Assembly: GCF_031157315.1 (NCBI RefSeq)
Contig: NZ_JAVIFU010000023.1
Span: 51,873 to 115,872, forward strand
From: Paenibacillus sp. LHD-38
GTDB lineage: Bacteria; Bacillota; Bacilli; Paenibacillales; Paenibacillaceae
DNA length: 64,000 nt
Reading direction: 5' to 3'
In this document: in pieces, positions 45,743-53,619 of the stretch
Layout: the number at the start of each line of letters is the position of its first letter
Position numbering within the stretch: the stretch's first letter is position 1
Program-made: the position numbers and the translations under genes
Notes under the pieces: generated by a model
The model's input: the letters and a program-made list of their open reading frames with translations, nothing else
Told to the model about the DNA's origin: nothing
Databases searched by the model: none

Positions 45743-46150
45743 TTAGATATGCACAGTTCCGCTGCGGCGGCCGATCGTAACAATTCTCACGAGTAGCACG
45801 ATCATCAGGCTGTGAACGAAAATGCCGACGAGCGCATTTCCATTTCCCAGAATAACAGTGAACAGCCACAAAGCAAACGGAGGAAGCTGGATTAAAAACA
45901 ACAGGCTCAGCACAAAGATAAGCTGCCCATCGTTTACTTTTGCCTTCATTTTATTTCTTAGAAGAAGGGTCACCAGCAGTATGATGCCAAGCCCGATCGA
46001 CCACCTGCTCCAAAATTGCACGGCTGCTTGCTCTGATCCGATTTCCGTAACCATAAACGCAAAGCTAAATCCTAGACCGTTCATGTAGAAAATTCCTGTA
46101 ATAATCGATAATGCGCTTACGAGAGCAATCAGACATTTTTTCCAATTCAA
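45743..46150 (-). CDS. Hypothetical four-helix membrane protein
   Basis: 135 residues with about four hydrophobic helices: residues 4-24, a second around 30-65, then 75-95 and 100-125. Basic stretches lie between them (LLRNKMKAKVNDG). No recognised family motif. It sits upstream of the leuS promoter on the same strand; the two appear to be separate transcripts. Confidence 0.65.
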   Translation of the reverse strand: MNWKKCLIALVSALSIITGIFYMNGLGFSFAFMVTEIGSEQAAVQFWSRWSIGLGIILLVTLLLRNKMKAKVNDGQLIFVLSLLFLIQLPPFALWLFTVILGNGNALVGIFVHSLMIVLLVRIVTIGRRSGTVHI

Positions 46151-46290
46151 CCTCTTTCCCCCTCACTTCAGCATAAGCATCCCCTATTAGAAAGAGTGTG
46201 CAATCCGCTAAAGCAGCGGGATTTCAGGGGCATCTTTTTATACGAATCCTTCCCAAAAATTGTTTCGATTTAAACCCATTTAATTCACTT

Positions 46291-47526
46291 TTATTTCCTA
46301 GTATCCGATGGCAAATATTTATTTGCGCCAGCACTTAAACCAACAATACCAAAAATCACTGATACGATAACCAGCATCACTAATGAAATGGTCCAATTAT
46401 GGGTGAGATCATGAATAAATCCAAATAACAGAGGACCGGCAGCGGCAAGCAAATAACCAATGGATTGCGCCATTCCCGACAGCTGCGCCGATTGTTCCGT
46501 ACTGCTCGTCCGAAGCACGAAAAACATAACCGCCAGGCTGAACCCTGATCCGCCGGCTATACCGAGCAGAATCATGCAAATCGGAATCAGCGCGGAGCTT
46601 CCGATCAGTAAGCCTATATACCCGATTAAGAGCAGCACAGCCGTTAACACGGCCAGTCCCCGTTGACTAGCCTGCCTTCCCGCGATGACAGGAATGATAA
46701 ATGTCGCAGGCAAGCTTACGAATTGCAGCAGTGACAGCATCCAGCCTGCATCGATATGGCTCATGCCGCGGTCAAATAAAATTTCAGGCAGCCATGAAAT
46801 ATTGACATAAAAACTGAATGACTGCAAACCCATAAACAGAGTAACCTGCCAGGCTAAACCAGAGCTAAGCAAGCTAGGCCTTTTCGCGCTGCTCGCTGTT
46901 TCCATGCGGCCGCTGCGGGTCAATGAGCGCGTTTGCGGAAGCCATGACGCAGTTGCGATGAGAGCAACCAACGACCAGCTTGCGAGCATCCCCTGCCAGC
47001 CGAAGCCAAGCTGCTCTGCGATCGGAATGCTGAAACCGGAAGCTAGTGCTGCCCCCAAATTCATAATGACCGAATATAAACCAGTCATCATACCTACGGA
47101 GGTCGGAAAATCCCTTTTGATCAAGCTTGGAAGCAGGACGTTTGCAGCCGCAATCGCCATGCCAAGCAGAGCAGTTCCAGCAAACAATGCAGCAATGGAT
47201 GGAAGCGAGCGTATGACGATAGCGCCCGTTAGGACTACCATGGCAAGCAATAAAGTATTTTCCATGCTTATTCGCCGCGCTAAGCGCGGTGCCATCGGAG
47301 AAACAAGCGCGAAAGCAAGCAGCGGCAGCGTCGTCAGCAGTCCCGTCATAGCACTGGATAACCCAAAGACAGCTTGAATATCCGAGACGATGGGCCCGAC
47401 GGCTGTTATGGATGCACGCAAATTAGCGGCAATAAGCAGGATGCCAAGCAGAAGCAGCCACGAGCTTGTTACAGCAACCTGCGAAGCGTGCGAGGCCGAT
47501 GTCCATTTTACGTTATTCATTTTCAC
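46291..47526 (-). CDS. MFS transporter, CynX/NimT (cyanate/nitroimidazole) type
   Basis: About 411 residues with 12 predicted helices. The first-helix pattern LLIAANLRASITAVGPIVSD and the LLPSLIKRDFPTSVGMMTGL motif are characteristic of the CynX/NimT/YycB group of exporters. Start: a GTG at 47526 has AAGGA 7 bases upstream, with an ATG two codons later also possible. Substrate unknown. It is the end of a possible two-gene unit with the DinB-GNAT fusion 62 bases upstream. Confidence 0.88.
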   Translation of the reverse strand: MKMNNVKWTSASHASQVAVTSSWLLLLGILLIAANLRASITAVGPIVSDIQAVFGLSSAMTGLLTTLPLLAFALVSPMAPRLARRISMENTLLLAMVVLTGAIVIRSLPSIAALFAGTALLGMAIAAANVLLPSLIKRDFPTSVGMMTGLYSVIMNLGAALASGFSIPIAEQLGFGWQGMLASWSLVALIATASWLPQTRSLTRSGRMETASSAKRPSLLSSGLAWQVTLFMGLQSFSFYVNISWLPEILFDRGMSHIDAGWMLSLLQFVSLPATFIIPVIAGRQASQRGLAVLTAVLLLIGYIGLLIGSSALIPICMILLGIAGGSGFSLAVMFFVLRTSSTEQSAQLSGMAQSIGYLLAAAGPLLFGFIHDLTHNWTISLVMLVIVSVIFGIVGLSAGANKYLPSDTRK

Positions 47527-47587
47527 AAAATAATCCTTCTTTCTCTTGCTGTTCATTCTATGTTGTTAAGCTTCCCATTCAACTGCC

Positions 47588-48784
47588 TTAAACATTCGAA
47601 ACGCGATACCAATATTCATACTGTGCCGCGTAGCCGATCTTATCGTACATGGCATTGGCCGGCAAATTATTTTTGACGACGAGCAGATACCCTTGCTCCG
47701 CCCCTTGTTGCTTCCCCCATTGCAGCAAATGCAAAACGAGCTGCTCGCCATAGCCTTTATTTCGTTTGCTTGAATCGGTGACGATATCATAAAGACCAAT
47801 CCAGCCATCCTCAATGACAGCGAATCCGCCTGCAACTGGAATGCCATTCTCATGCAGGAGAGCAAAGCATTTCTCGAGCGGTGATTGTAAAAGCATTTTA
47901 CGGGTGACAGACCTATACTCGTCCGTTAATCCGCTAAATACCGAAAGTGCATCCAGCCAGCTTTCTGTAAGCTCGTTCTCGAGCCAAACATCCGCAAAGC
48001 TAGGCGTTTGAACGTCTGATAAGTGTATGGTCTTCACGATCGTATGGTCGACTAGATCATAACCGCGGGAGGCTAGCTCCCCGTCAAGCGCGGATGGCTG
48101 GCTGAACGGAGTGATTTTAAAAACGGTGCGCAGGTTTTGCCGTTCATACCGATCCTCGCATTCGCGGATTTTCGTATCCAGTTCTAAGGTATGGCCGAAT
48201 AACGGATTTACCGAGTTGGATCGTTTGGTATACCCCTCTGCAAATCGAAGCAGCCAGCCGTCATAAACGAGCGTTTGAAGAGCCGGCCAGCCATTCAAGC
48301 TCATTTCCTCGATCCGAAAATGCAACAGCCGCTTTATCGGCACAATATGATGCCTGTCATGCCAAATAAAATCCTTTAAATACTGCGACGTCTGAAACGG
48401 ATGCCCGTCCGCGTCCTCATAGGCTGCTTCGTAGCGCTCCTTCGAGAACTTTGCAATCGCATTTATTATCCGTTCACGGCTATGTATGGCTTGCGTTACC
48501 AATTCTATGACAGAAGTTGTCTTGCCGTAAGCTTTTGCTATTTCGTTAAAATCGTCATAGTCCAAATGCTTAACAGTGAGCGGCTGGCCCGTTGCCACCT
48601 TGGCGACCGCCTCCTGGTAGAAATAGTCATCCCACCGCAAAATATGGGCGACAACCTCACGGATGGTCCATTTCCCTGCCGCAATACTCTGATTCCAGTA
48701 CCGTTCATCATATTTCCCCAGATCGGCTACAAACGTTATCCATTCACCGAAGCTTTGCAGAAGCTGCTCTTTTTCAGAAGTCAT
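47588..48784 (-). CDS. DinB/DfsB-like domain fused to GNAT acetyltransferase
   Basis: 398 residues in two parts. Residues 1 to about 150 look like a DinB/YfiT/ClbS four-helix domain with TIREVVAHILRWDDYFYQEA and the His-rich FIWHDRHHIVPIKRLL. From about residue 160 a GNAT-type region starts (SLNGWPALQTLVYDGWLLRF), with the acetyl-CoA loop KRNKGYGEQLVLHLLQWGK near residue 345 and a NAMYDKIGY end. The GNAT half resembles a known Firmicute family with an extended N-terminal half. Thiol-linked or small-molecule modification roles are inference. The frame is continuous, so this is one protein. Confidence 0.82.
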   Translation of the reverse strand: MTSEKEQLLQSFGEWITFVADLGKYDERYWNQSIAAGKWTIREVVAHILRWDDYFYQEAVAKVATGQPLTVKHLDYDDFNEIAKAYGKTTSVIELVTQAIHSRERIINAIAKFSKERYEAAYEDADGHPFQTSQYLKDFIWHDRHHIVPIKRLLHFRIEEMSLNGWPALQTLVYDGWLLRFAEGYTKRSNSVNPLFGHTLELDTKIRECEDRYERQNLRTVFKITPFSQPSALDGELASRGYDLVDHTIVKTIHLSDVQTPSFADVWLENELTESWLDALSVFSGLTDEYRSVTRKMLLQSPLEKCFALLHENGIPVAGGFAVIEDGWIGLYDIVTDSSKRNKGYGEQLVLHLLQWGKQQGAEQGYLLVVKNNLPANAMYDKIGYAAQYEYWYRVSNV

Positions 48785-48939
48785 TCTTTTTCCCTCTCTC
48801 TTTAAATAGGTAGACGCAGGTTTGCTGTCCTATAATCATAATAGAAGCCGCGTTAACGTGCGAGAGGATTTTTTGAGCTATTAGCAAAAAAAACAGCCGC
48901 TCTATGAGCAGCCGGTTACGCATTATTCCTTGCTTTTGA

Positions 48940-49242
48940 CTACGACAGGCCGAAGCGCTCAAGCTGCTCCAACTGATTCGACCGCCGCAGCACTTCACCC
49001 TGCTTTGGACCAAGTAAATCAAAATGCGGATACTCTGAGCGGGCATGAATATAACGGGGGTCAAGGCCGTTTTCCAGACACCAGCGCGAGAGCTTCCCCA
49101 TATCGGAGCTGCCTACCTTTGTCACGGTCCGCATGTCTGGAAACCTTGGGTCAAGCCAGTAATGCGTTAGAAAAGCAATCTCTCCGCGCGCGACTGCCGC
49201 CTTCCAATCATTCATTTCTTTTCTTTTAATGCCGAATGCCAT
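48940..49242 (-). CDS. Conserved hypothetical protein (YneQ-like)
   Basis: 100 residues starting MAFGIKRKEMNDWKAAVARG. The blocks EIAFLTHYWLDPRFPDM, TVTKVGSSD and YPHFDLLGPKQ are, to my memory, those of small Bacillus proteins such as YneQ, whose function is unknown. A basic, soluble protein with two invariant-looking His (THYW, HFDLLG). Monocistronic. Confidence 0.75.
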   Translation of the reverse strand: MAFGIKRKEMNDWKAAVARGEIAFLTHYWLDPRFPDMRTVTKVGSSDMGKLSRWCLENGLDPRYIHARSEYPHFDLLGPKQGEVLRRSNQLEQLERFGLS

Positions 49243-49305
49243 CGTACACGCTCCTTAAAGATCGACATTTACATGCTTGTCATATGGGGACCGCTTTATG
49301 GACGA

Positions 49306-49500
49306 TTACGCTAGAATGTGCTTGACTCTGCCTACCTGGCCATCAGCGAGCCTCACCTTGATACCGTGCGGATGCTTGGGTGCATTCGTAAGAATATCTT
49401 TCACGACGCCTCGCGTAAGCTTGCCGGTGCGTTGATCCTGTTTTAACACGATGTCTACCTGCAGGCCCGGCCTAATTGCCGAGCGTTCTGTTCCATTCAT
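49306..49500 (-). CDS. ywbE: YwbE family protein
   Basis: 64 residues from the ATG at 49500 (AGAGGA 9 bases upstream); upstream in-frame starts add no conserved sequence. The block VDIVLKQDQRTGKLTRGVVK followed by PKHPHGIKVRLADGQVGRVK is nearly identical to Bacillus YwbE. It is a small SH3-like/KOW-type fold protein of unknown role. Divergent from the helicase gene. Confidence 0.93.
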   Translation of the reverse strand: MNGTERSAIRPGLQVDIVLKQDQRTGKLTRGVVKDILTNAPKHPHGIKVRLADGQVGRVKHILA

Positions 49501-49628
49501 CCTAATCATTCCTCTGCTGCTCATAATGTTGCCTTTTAGCATAGCATATGCAAAGTAAAGATGCACATTATAAGGACAACTGTTATACTTAACATCAAAC
49601 GATGTTTACGAAAAGAGGAAATGTATTA

Positions 49629-51464
49629 ATGTCTAACGCATTTAACGCTTTGGGTATCATTCCCAAGCTTAGCGAACTGCTTCACCATGATGGTATTACG
49701 GAGCCTACTCCGGTTCAAAAACAAGCAATCCCTCTCCTGCTGAACGGGCAGGATGTCATTGCGCAAGCACAAACGGGCACAGGCAAAACGATCGCTTTTG
49801 CGTTGCCTATTTTGCAACGAATTAATATAGAGAAAGAACAAGTGCAGGCTCTCATCCTAACTCCGACAAGGGAGCTTGCCATTCAAATAACAAGCGAGCT
49901 TAAAAAGCTAGTGCCTGCTGTCGGCGTAAGCGTCCTTGCTGCTTATGGCGGTCAAGATGTCGATGCCCAAATCCGCAAGCTGCAGCGCTCGCCGCATATC
50001 GTCGTTGCTACACCTGGCCGTCTTATCGATCATATGAAGCGTGAAACGGTCAGCCTGGGCAAGCTGCAAATGCTTGTTCTCGATGAAGCCGATCAAATGC
50101 TCCACATGGGCTTCCTGCCCGATGTGGAAAGCATTATTTCACAAACGCCTAAAGCGCGTCAAACGATGCTGTTCTCCGCAACAATGCCTGATGCCATCCG
50201 AAAGCTCGCGGCGGATTATATGAAAACGCCTGTCGATATCCGCGTACGGAGCACAAATGTAACGCTGGACAGCATTACGCAAATCGTCTATGAGACTACG
50301 GACAGAAGTAAGCAGCAAACGCTTGTACATCTGCTGGAGCGCCATCAGCCATATTTAGCTGTTATTTTTTGCCGGACGAAGGTTCGCGCTAAGAAATTGA
50401 ATAAAGAGCTCCAAGAACTTGGAATTGAATCGGATGAGCTTCACGGCGATCTAACGCAAGCCAAGCGTGAACAGGTCATGAAACGCTTTAGAGACGCCCG
50501 CTTGCAGGTGCTTGTCGCGACTGACGTGGCGGCACGCGGACTTGATGTGGAAGGCGTCACGCATGTATATAACTATGACGTACCGCAGGACGGCGAGCTC
50601 TATATCCATCGCATCGGCAGAACCGGGCGCGCTGGACAAGAAGGTGCCGCGATTACACTCGCTACGCCTTATGACAAAAATCACCTTCTGCTCATCGAGC
50701 AGAGCATAAACGCAAAGCTTACGCGTCGCGCCATTGACAGCGAAGGCGTCGAAACTTCCGTTCGGGCACAATCCGGCGATCGTCCAGAGAAGAACCGGGG
50801 AGCTGCCGGCAAGAACGGCACGCGCAGCGCAAGCGGCAAGCCAGCCGAAGGCGGGCGGCGCGGACGTGACCGTTCCGGTCAATCCGATCGCAATGCCAAA
50901 CCAGGCGGACGCAGAGGACAACGCGATACCTTCCGTCCTGCTGCCTCAGGTAAACGCACTGTAAGAACGGCTGAGGTGCGCGGTGAGGTTAGCGAGCCGG
51001 CTGGTGAAACTTCCGGTTGGTCCGCTCGTCGCGGAGAACGCTTCGATAATGACGGGCCGGCTCGCGGCGGCGATCGTTCAGGCACACGAAGCAGCGCGCC
51101 TCGTGGCGGGGAACGTTCCTCTAATCGCGGCACCGCAGCACGTGGCGGCGAACGCTCCGAAAGTCGCGGCGGTTCGGCTCGCGGCGGTGCAACCCGCAGC
51201 AGCAGCTTTGGAAGCCCGCGCGGCGCTGAGCATGCAGCAGGTCGCGCTCCTTCATCAGTCGACAGCCCGTGGGAAGCAGCTCGCAAAGATGAGAAAGCAA
51301 GCAATAACCGCGGCGCAGTCCGCGGCAACGCTCAGGCTGGCGGTCGCGGCGGCCAGCGCGGCAATTCTTCAGCCGGAGGGCGAAGCAGCGCTCCTTCTGG
51401 CGGACGCAGCAGCACGAGGGGCGGAAGTTCTTCCAACAAACCGCGCGGCGGGCGCAATCGCTAA
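49629..51464 (+). CDS. DEAD-box ATP-dependent RNA helicase with long RGG-like tail
   Basis: 611 residues from the ATG at 49629. Q motif, motif I AQTGTGKT (residues 47-54), VLDEADQM (motif II), LFSATMP (III) and YIHRIGRTGRAG (VI) are all present, like CshA/DeaD. Residues from about 376 to 611 are a tail of repeated Arg-Gly-Gly, Ser and Pro units (RGGERS, RGGDRS, SARGG), likely disordered and RNA-binding. The tail is about 235 residues, longer than in Bacillus CshA. Such helicases act in cold shock, ribosome assembly and mRNA decay. It is followed by a terminator. Confidence 0.95.
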   Translation: MSNAFNALGIIPKLSELLHHDGITEPTPVQKQAIPLLLNGQDVIAQAQTGTGKTIAFALPILQRINIEKEQVQALILTPTRELAIQITSELKKLVPAVGVSVLAAYGGQDVDAQIRKLQRSPHIVVATPGRLIDHMKRETVSLGKLQMLVLDEADQMLHMGFLPDVESIISQTPKARQTMLFSATMPDAIRKLAADYMKTPVDIRVRSTNVTLDSITQIVYETTDRSKQQTLVHLLERHQPYLAVIFCRTKVRAKKLNKELQELGIESDELHGDLTQAKREQVMKRFRDARLQVLVATDVAARGLDVEGVTHVYNYDVPQDGELYIHRIGRTGRAGQEGAAITLATPYDKNHLLLIEQSINAKLTRRAIDSEGVETSVRAQSGDRPEKNRGAAGKNGTRSASGKPAEGGRRGRDRSGQSDRNAKPGGRRGQRDTFRPAASGKRTVRTAEVRGEVSEPAGETSGWSARRGERFDNDGPARGGDRSGTRSSAPRGGERSSNRGTAARGGERSESRGGSARGGATRSSSFGSPRGAEHAAGRAPSSVDSPWEAARKDEKASNNRGAVRGNAQAGGRGGQRGNSSAGGRSSAPSGGRSSTRGGSSSNKPRGGRNR

Positions 51465-51473
51465 ATGATAATA

Positions 51474-51520
51474 AAAGTGGTTCCGACAGAATCTTTCATT
51501 CTGCGGGAACCACTTTTTTT
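51474..51520 (+). terminator. Terminator of the DEAD-box helicase gene
   Basis: The stem AAAGTGGTTCC / GGAACCACTTT with an inner CAGAAT/ATTCTG stem, followed by seven T. It begins 10 bases after the stop. Confidence 0.9.
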
Positions 51521-51738
51521 CATACAAGGCATCTACCCTTCCCTGTTAATTGACGGAACGGCTTACATCACGACTTACTGCCGGCAAGTACGGGGCAAAT
51601 GCCTAAATGACGAGGAATCTAGACAAATGTCCAATCGTTATAGGACATTTTACATATGAAACTGTATACCGAACTACGGGTATGCTCACTCGAAACTAAT
51701 TTCCTAGAGTCGGAAATTTATTAATAGGGGGAATTGGC

Positions 51739-51827
51739 ATGTCCGGTGTACATGGAGGTTTACGTCATTAGGCGTAATTTTGGTATTGTTCATTCTTCTG
51801 GTAATTATATCTAGATCCGTCCTTTAA
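51739..51827 (+). pseudogene. YjcZ-type sporulation mini-protein, frameshifted
   Basis: GGGGGAA and an ATG at 51739 begin MSGVHGGL, then a stop is reached at once. One T added in the GGTTTACG tract (51759-51763) would restore a 29-residue frame continuing SLGVILVLFILLVIISRSVL to a TAA at 51827. Both halves match the YjcZ/YqfT-like mini-protein pattern: a short Gly-rich start, then one hydrophobic helix. The gap is in a homopolymer, so it may be a true frameshift or a base-call error. Confidence 0.72.
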
Positions 51828-51849
51828 TAATTCCTCTCAACAAACCATA

Positions 51850-51949
51850 CAAGCGTAAACGGCTGTCGCCGTCCTCAGTGGCAAAAGCTATCGTTTTGCG
51901 GAGATATATAAGCACATTTATAAGTGAAAACTTATAAATTCTTATATAT
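51850..51949. repeat. Dispersed 100-base structured repeat, copy 1
   Basis: 98 of 100 bases are identical to the copy at 56486-56585, in the same orientation. It contains three predicted hairpins: ACGGC-tgtc-GCCGT; GCAAAA with TTTTGC; and a long AT stem (TATATAAG ... ATTTATAAGT-gaaa-ACTTATAAAT ... CTTATATA). No open frame. Intergenic, between the YjcZ remnant and the HAD gene. Confidence 0.85.
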
Positions 51950-51951
51950 TT

Positions 51952-51987
51952 AAAAAACCGCCTGAGCCTTTGCTCAGACGGTTTTTT
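51952..51987 (-). terminator. Terminator of the HAD hydrolase gene
   Basis: The stem AAAAAACCG-c-CTGAGC with GCTCAG-a-CGGTTTTTT, with A/T tracts on both sides; it can act in both directions. It lies directly after the HAD stop and next to repeat copy 1. Confidence 0.9.
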
Positions 51988-51991
51988 GTGG

Positions 51992-52789
51992 TTAACGCCA
52001 CGCGTGTTCGCGCAGCGCCTTCGCGACACCATCCTCACTGTTCGAATAAGCTACCGCATTCGCAGCCAGCTTAACCTCTTCAGGAGAATTGCCCATCGCT
52101 ATGCCCATGCCTGCAAATTGCAACATGGTAATATCGTTATAATAATTGCCTATAGCCAAAATACGGCTGCGGTCTATGCCTCTGATTTCTGCAAGCTGCT
52201 GCAGCGCTCTTCCCTTATTAGCTTCCAAATGGTGAACATCAATAAAATAATCACCGCTGCGGATGGTATGAAGCTGCTTTGGCCACCCCGCCCATTCTGC
52301 CTGCACCGTATCCATCACTTCTTTGCTTCCGAACACTGTAAATTTCACAAGCCCATTCGGCAATCCTAGTCTAAAATCTTGGACTAACGGCTTGGCTTGA
52401 TAATGTCCATACATTACCTCTGCTTCAGGAGTCATGCTCTCTACCATCATCTCAAAGGCCGTATTCAAATCAAAATGAATGCCATTTTCACGGCAATAGG
52501 CGACAAAGCCAAGCAAATGCTCCGGAATCATTGCAAACTCATGGACGATTGATCGGTCGTCTGCATTAATGGTAGCTGCACCATTATGCGTAATTACCGT
52601 ACCGCTTAGTCCCAGCTCCTGAAGCACCGGAAGCGCCCCCGATGGTCCCCGACCTGTGCATAATACAATTTGAGCGCCTCGACTCGCAGCCTCGTTTACC
52701 GAATCCCGAATCGCCTCCGTGAGCACATGATCATCCGTCAACAGTGTTCCGTCTACATCTAACGCAATTAAATCATATTGCAAGCTCAT
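51992..52789 (-). CDS. Cof-type HAD-IIB phosphatase
   Basis: 265-residue HAD hydrolase of the Cof/YwtE type; such enzymes dephosphorylate sugar phosphates or flavin intermediates. Motif I LIALDVDGTLLTD (DxD), motif II LCTGRGPSG, motif III lysine (HHLEANKGRALQ) and motif IV ILAIGNYYNDITML are in order, with an alpha/beta cap between. In motif IV the usual GDxxND has Asn for the first Asp (GNYYND). Substrate unknown. Confidence 0.9.
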   Translation of the reverse strand: MSLQYDLIALDVDGTLLTDDHVLTEAIRDSVNEAASRGAQIVLCTGRGPSGALPVLQELGLSGTVITHNGAATINADDRSIVHEFAMIPEHLLGFVAYCRENGIHFDLNTAFEMMVESMTPEAEVMYGHYQAKPLVQDFRLGLPNGLVKFTVFGSKEVMDTVQAEWAGWPKQLHTIRSGDYFIDVHHLEANKGRALQQLAEIRGIDRSRILAIGNYYNDITMLQFAGMGIAMGNSPEEVKLAANAVAYSNSEDGVAKALREHAWR

Positions 52790-52865
52790 AACTGCTCCAC
52801 TCCTATTCCTGTCTCTTTATCTCTCTTTATTTGGCTATTATACAGGCTCCGTTTATCAAATAGAA

Positions 52866-53618
52866 TTACTCAGACAATTTCCTATGCGAACGAAGCAGTT
52901 CAACTTCCTCTGCGGATAACTCCCGGTAGGAGCCTTCAAGAAGCGTCTCATCCAGCTTAAGCGGGCCCATTGTTACTCTTTTCAGATAGACGACCTGCTT
53001 GCCGACAGCTGCAAACATCCTTTTTACTTGGTGGAACTTACCTTCCATAATCGTAAGCGATATATTCGAGTATGTCCCGTCCTCCCGCTCCTCGCGGCTG
53101 CTTATCTTCAGTTCGGCAGGCATCGTAACGTAACCGTCATCTAATGTCACGCCGGCATTGAAAACCCCCTTGTCTTCTTCTGTTACATCCCCTAACACAA
53201 GCGCCTCATATGTTTTTGCAACATGCTTTCGCGGAGATAACAATTCATGTGCCAGCTGTCCATCATTCGTGAGCAGCAGCAGGCCGACAGTGTCTTTGTC
53301 GAGCCTTCCAACTGGAAACGGATCACGCAGCCGGTCCTGCGGCTCAAGTAAATCGATAACCGTACGCTCGCGTCCGTCCTCTGTAGCGGAAATGACACCT
53401 TGAGGCTTATTCAGCATAAAATACACGACTTCGCGATAAACAACAGGTACGCCGTCAAAAACAACCTCTGTCGCAGCCGGGTCGACAATAAGTCCGCTGT
53501 CCTTAATTACCCGGCCGTCTACCTCAACCATGCCGAGCTTAACCGCTCTTTTTATTTCGCTGCGCGTGCCATGTCCCATATGAGCCAGCAGCTTGTCTAC
53601 TCTTATTTTTTTGCCCAT
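52866..53618 (-). CDS. rsuA: 16S rRNA pseudouridine(516) synthase, RsuA type
   Basis: About 250 residues from the ATG at 53618. N-terminal S4 domain (IRVDKLLAHMGHGTRSEIKR), catalytic Asp in PVGRLDKDTVGLLLLTNDG, and conserved YFMLNKPQGVISA and EGKFHQVKRMFAAVG. It starts one base after the rsmF stop, so the two rRNA enzymes are translationally coupled. Confidence 0.93.
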   Translation of the reverse strand: MGKKIRVDKLLAHMGHGTRSEIKRAVKLGMVEVDGRVIKDSGLIVDPAATEVVFDGVPVVYREVVYFMLNKPQGVISATEDGRERTVIDLLEPQDRLRDPFPVGRLDKDTVGLLLLTNDGQLAHELLSPRKHVAKTYEALVLGDVTEEDKGVFNAGVTLDDGYVTMPAELKISSREEREDGTYSNISLTIMEGKFHQVKRMFAAVGKQVVYLKRVTMGPLKLDETLLEGSYRELSAEEVELLRSHRKLSE

Positions 53619-53619
53619 G

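Noticed and set aside
45743..46150. Four-helix protein as part of the leuS transcript
   Set aside because: A complete sigma-A promoter and T-box lie between it and leuS.
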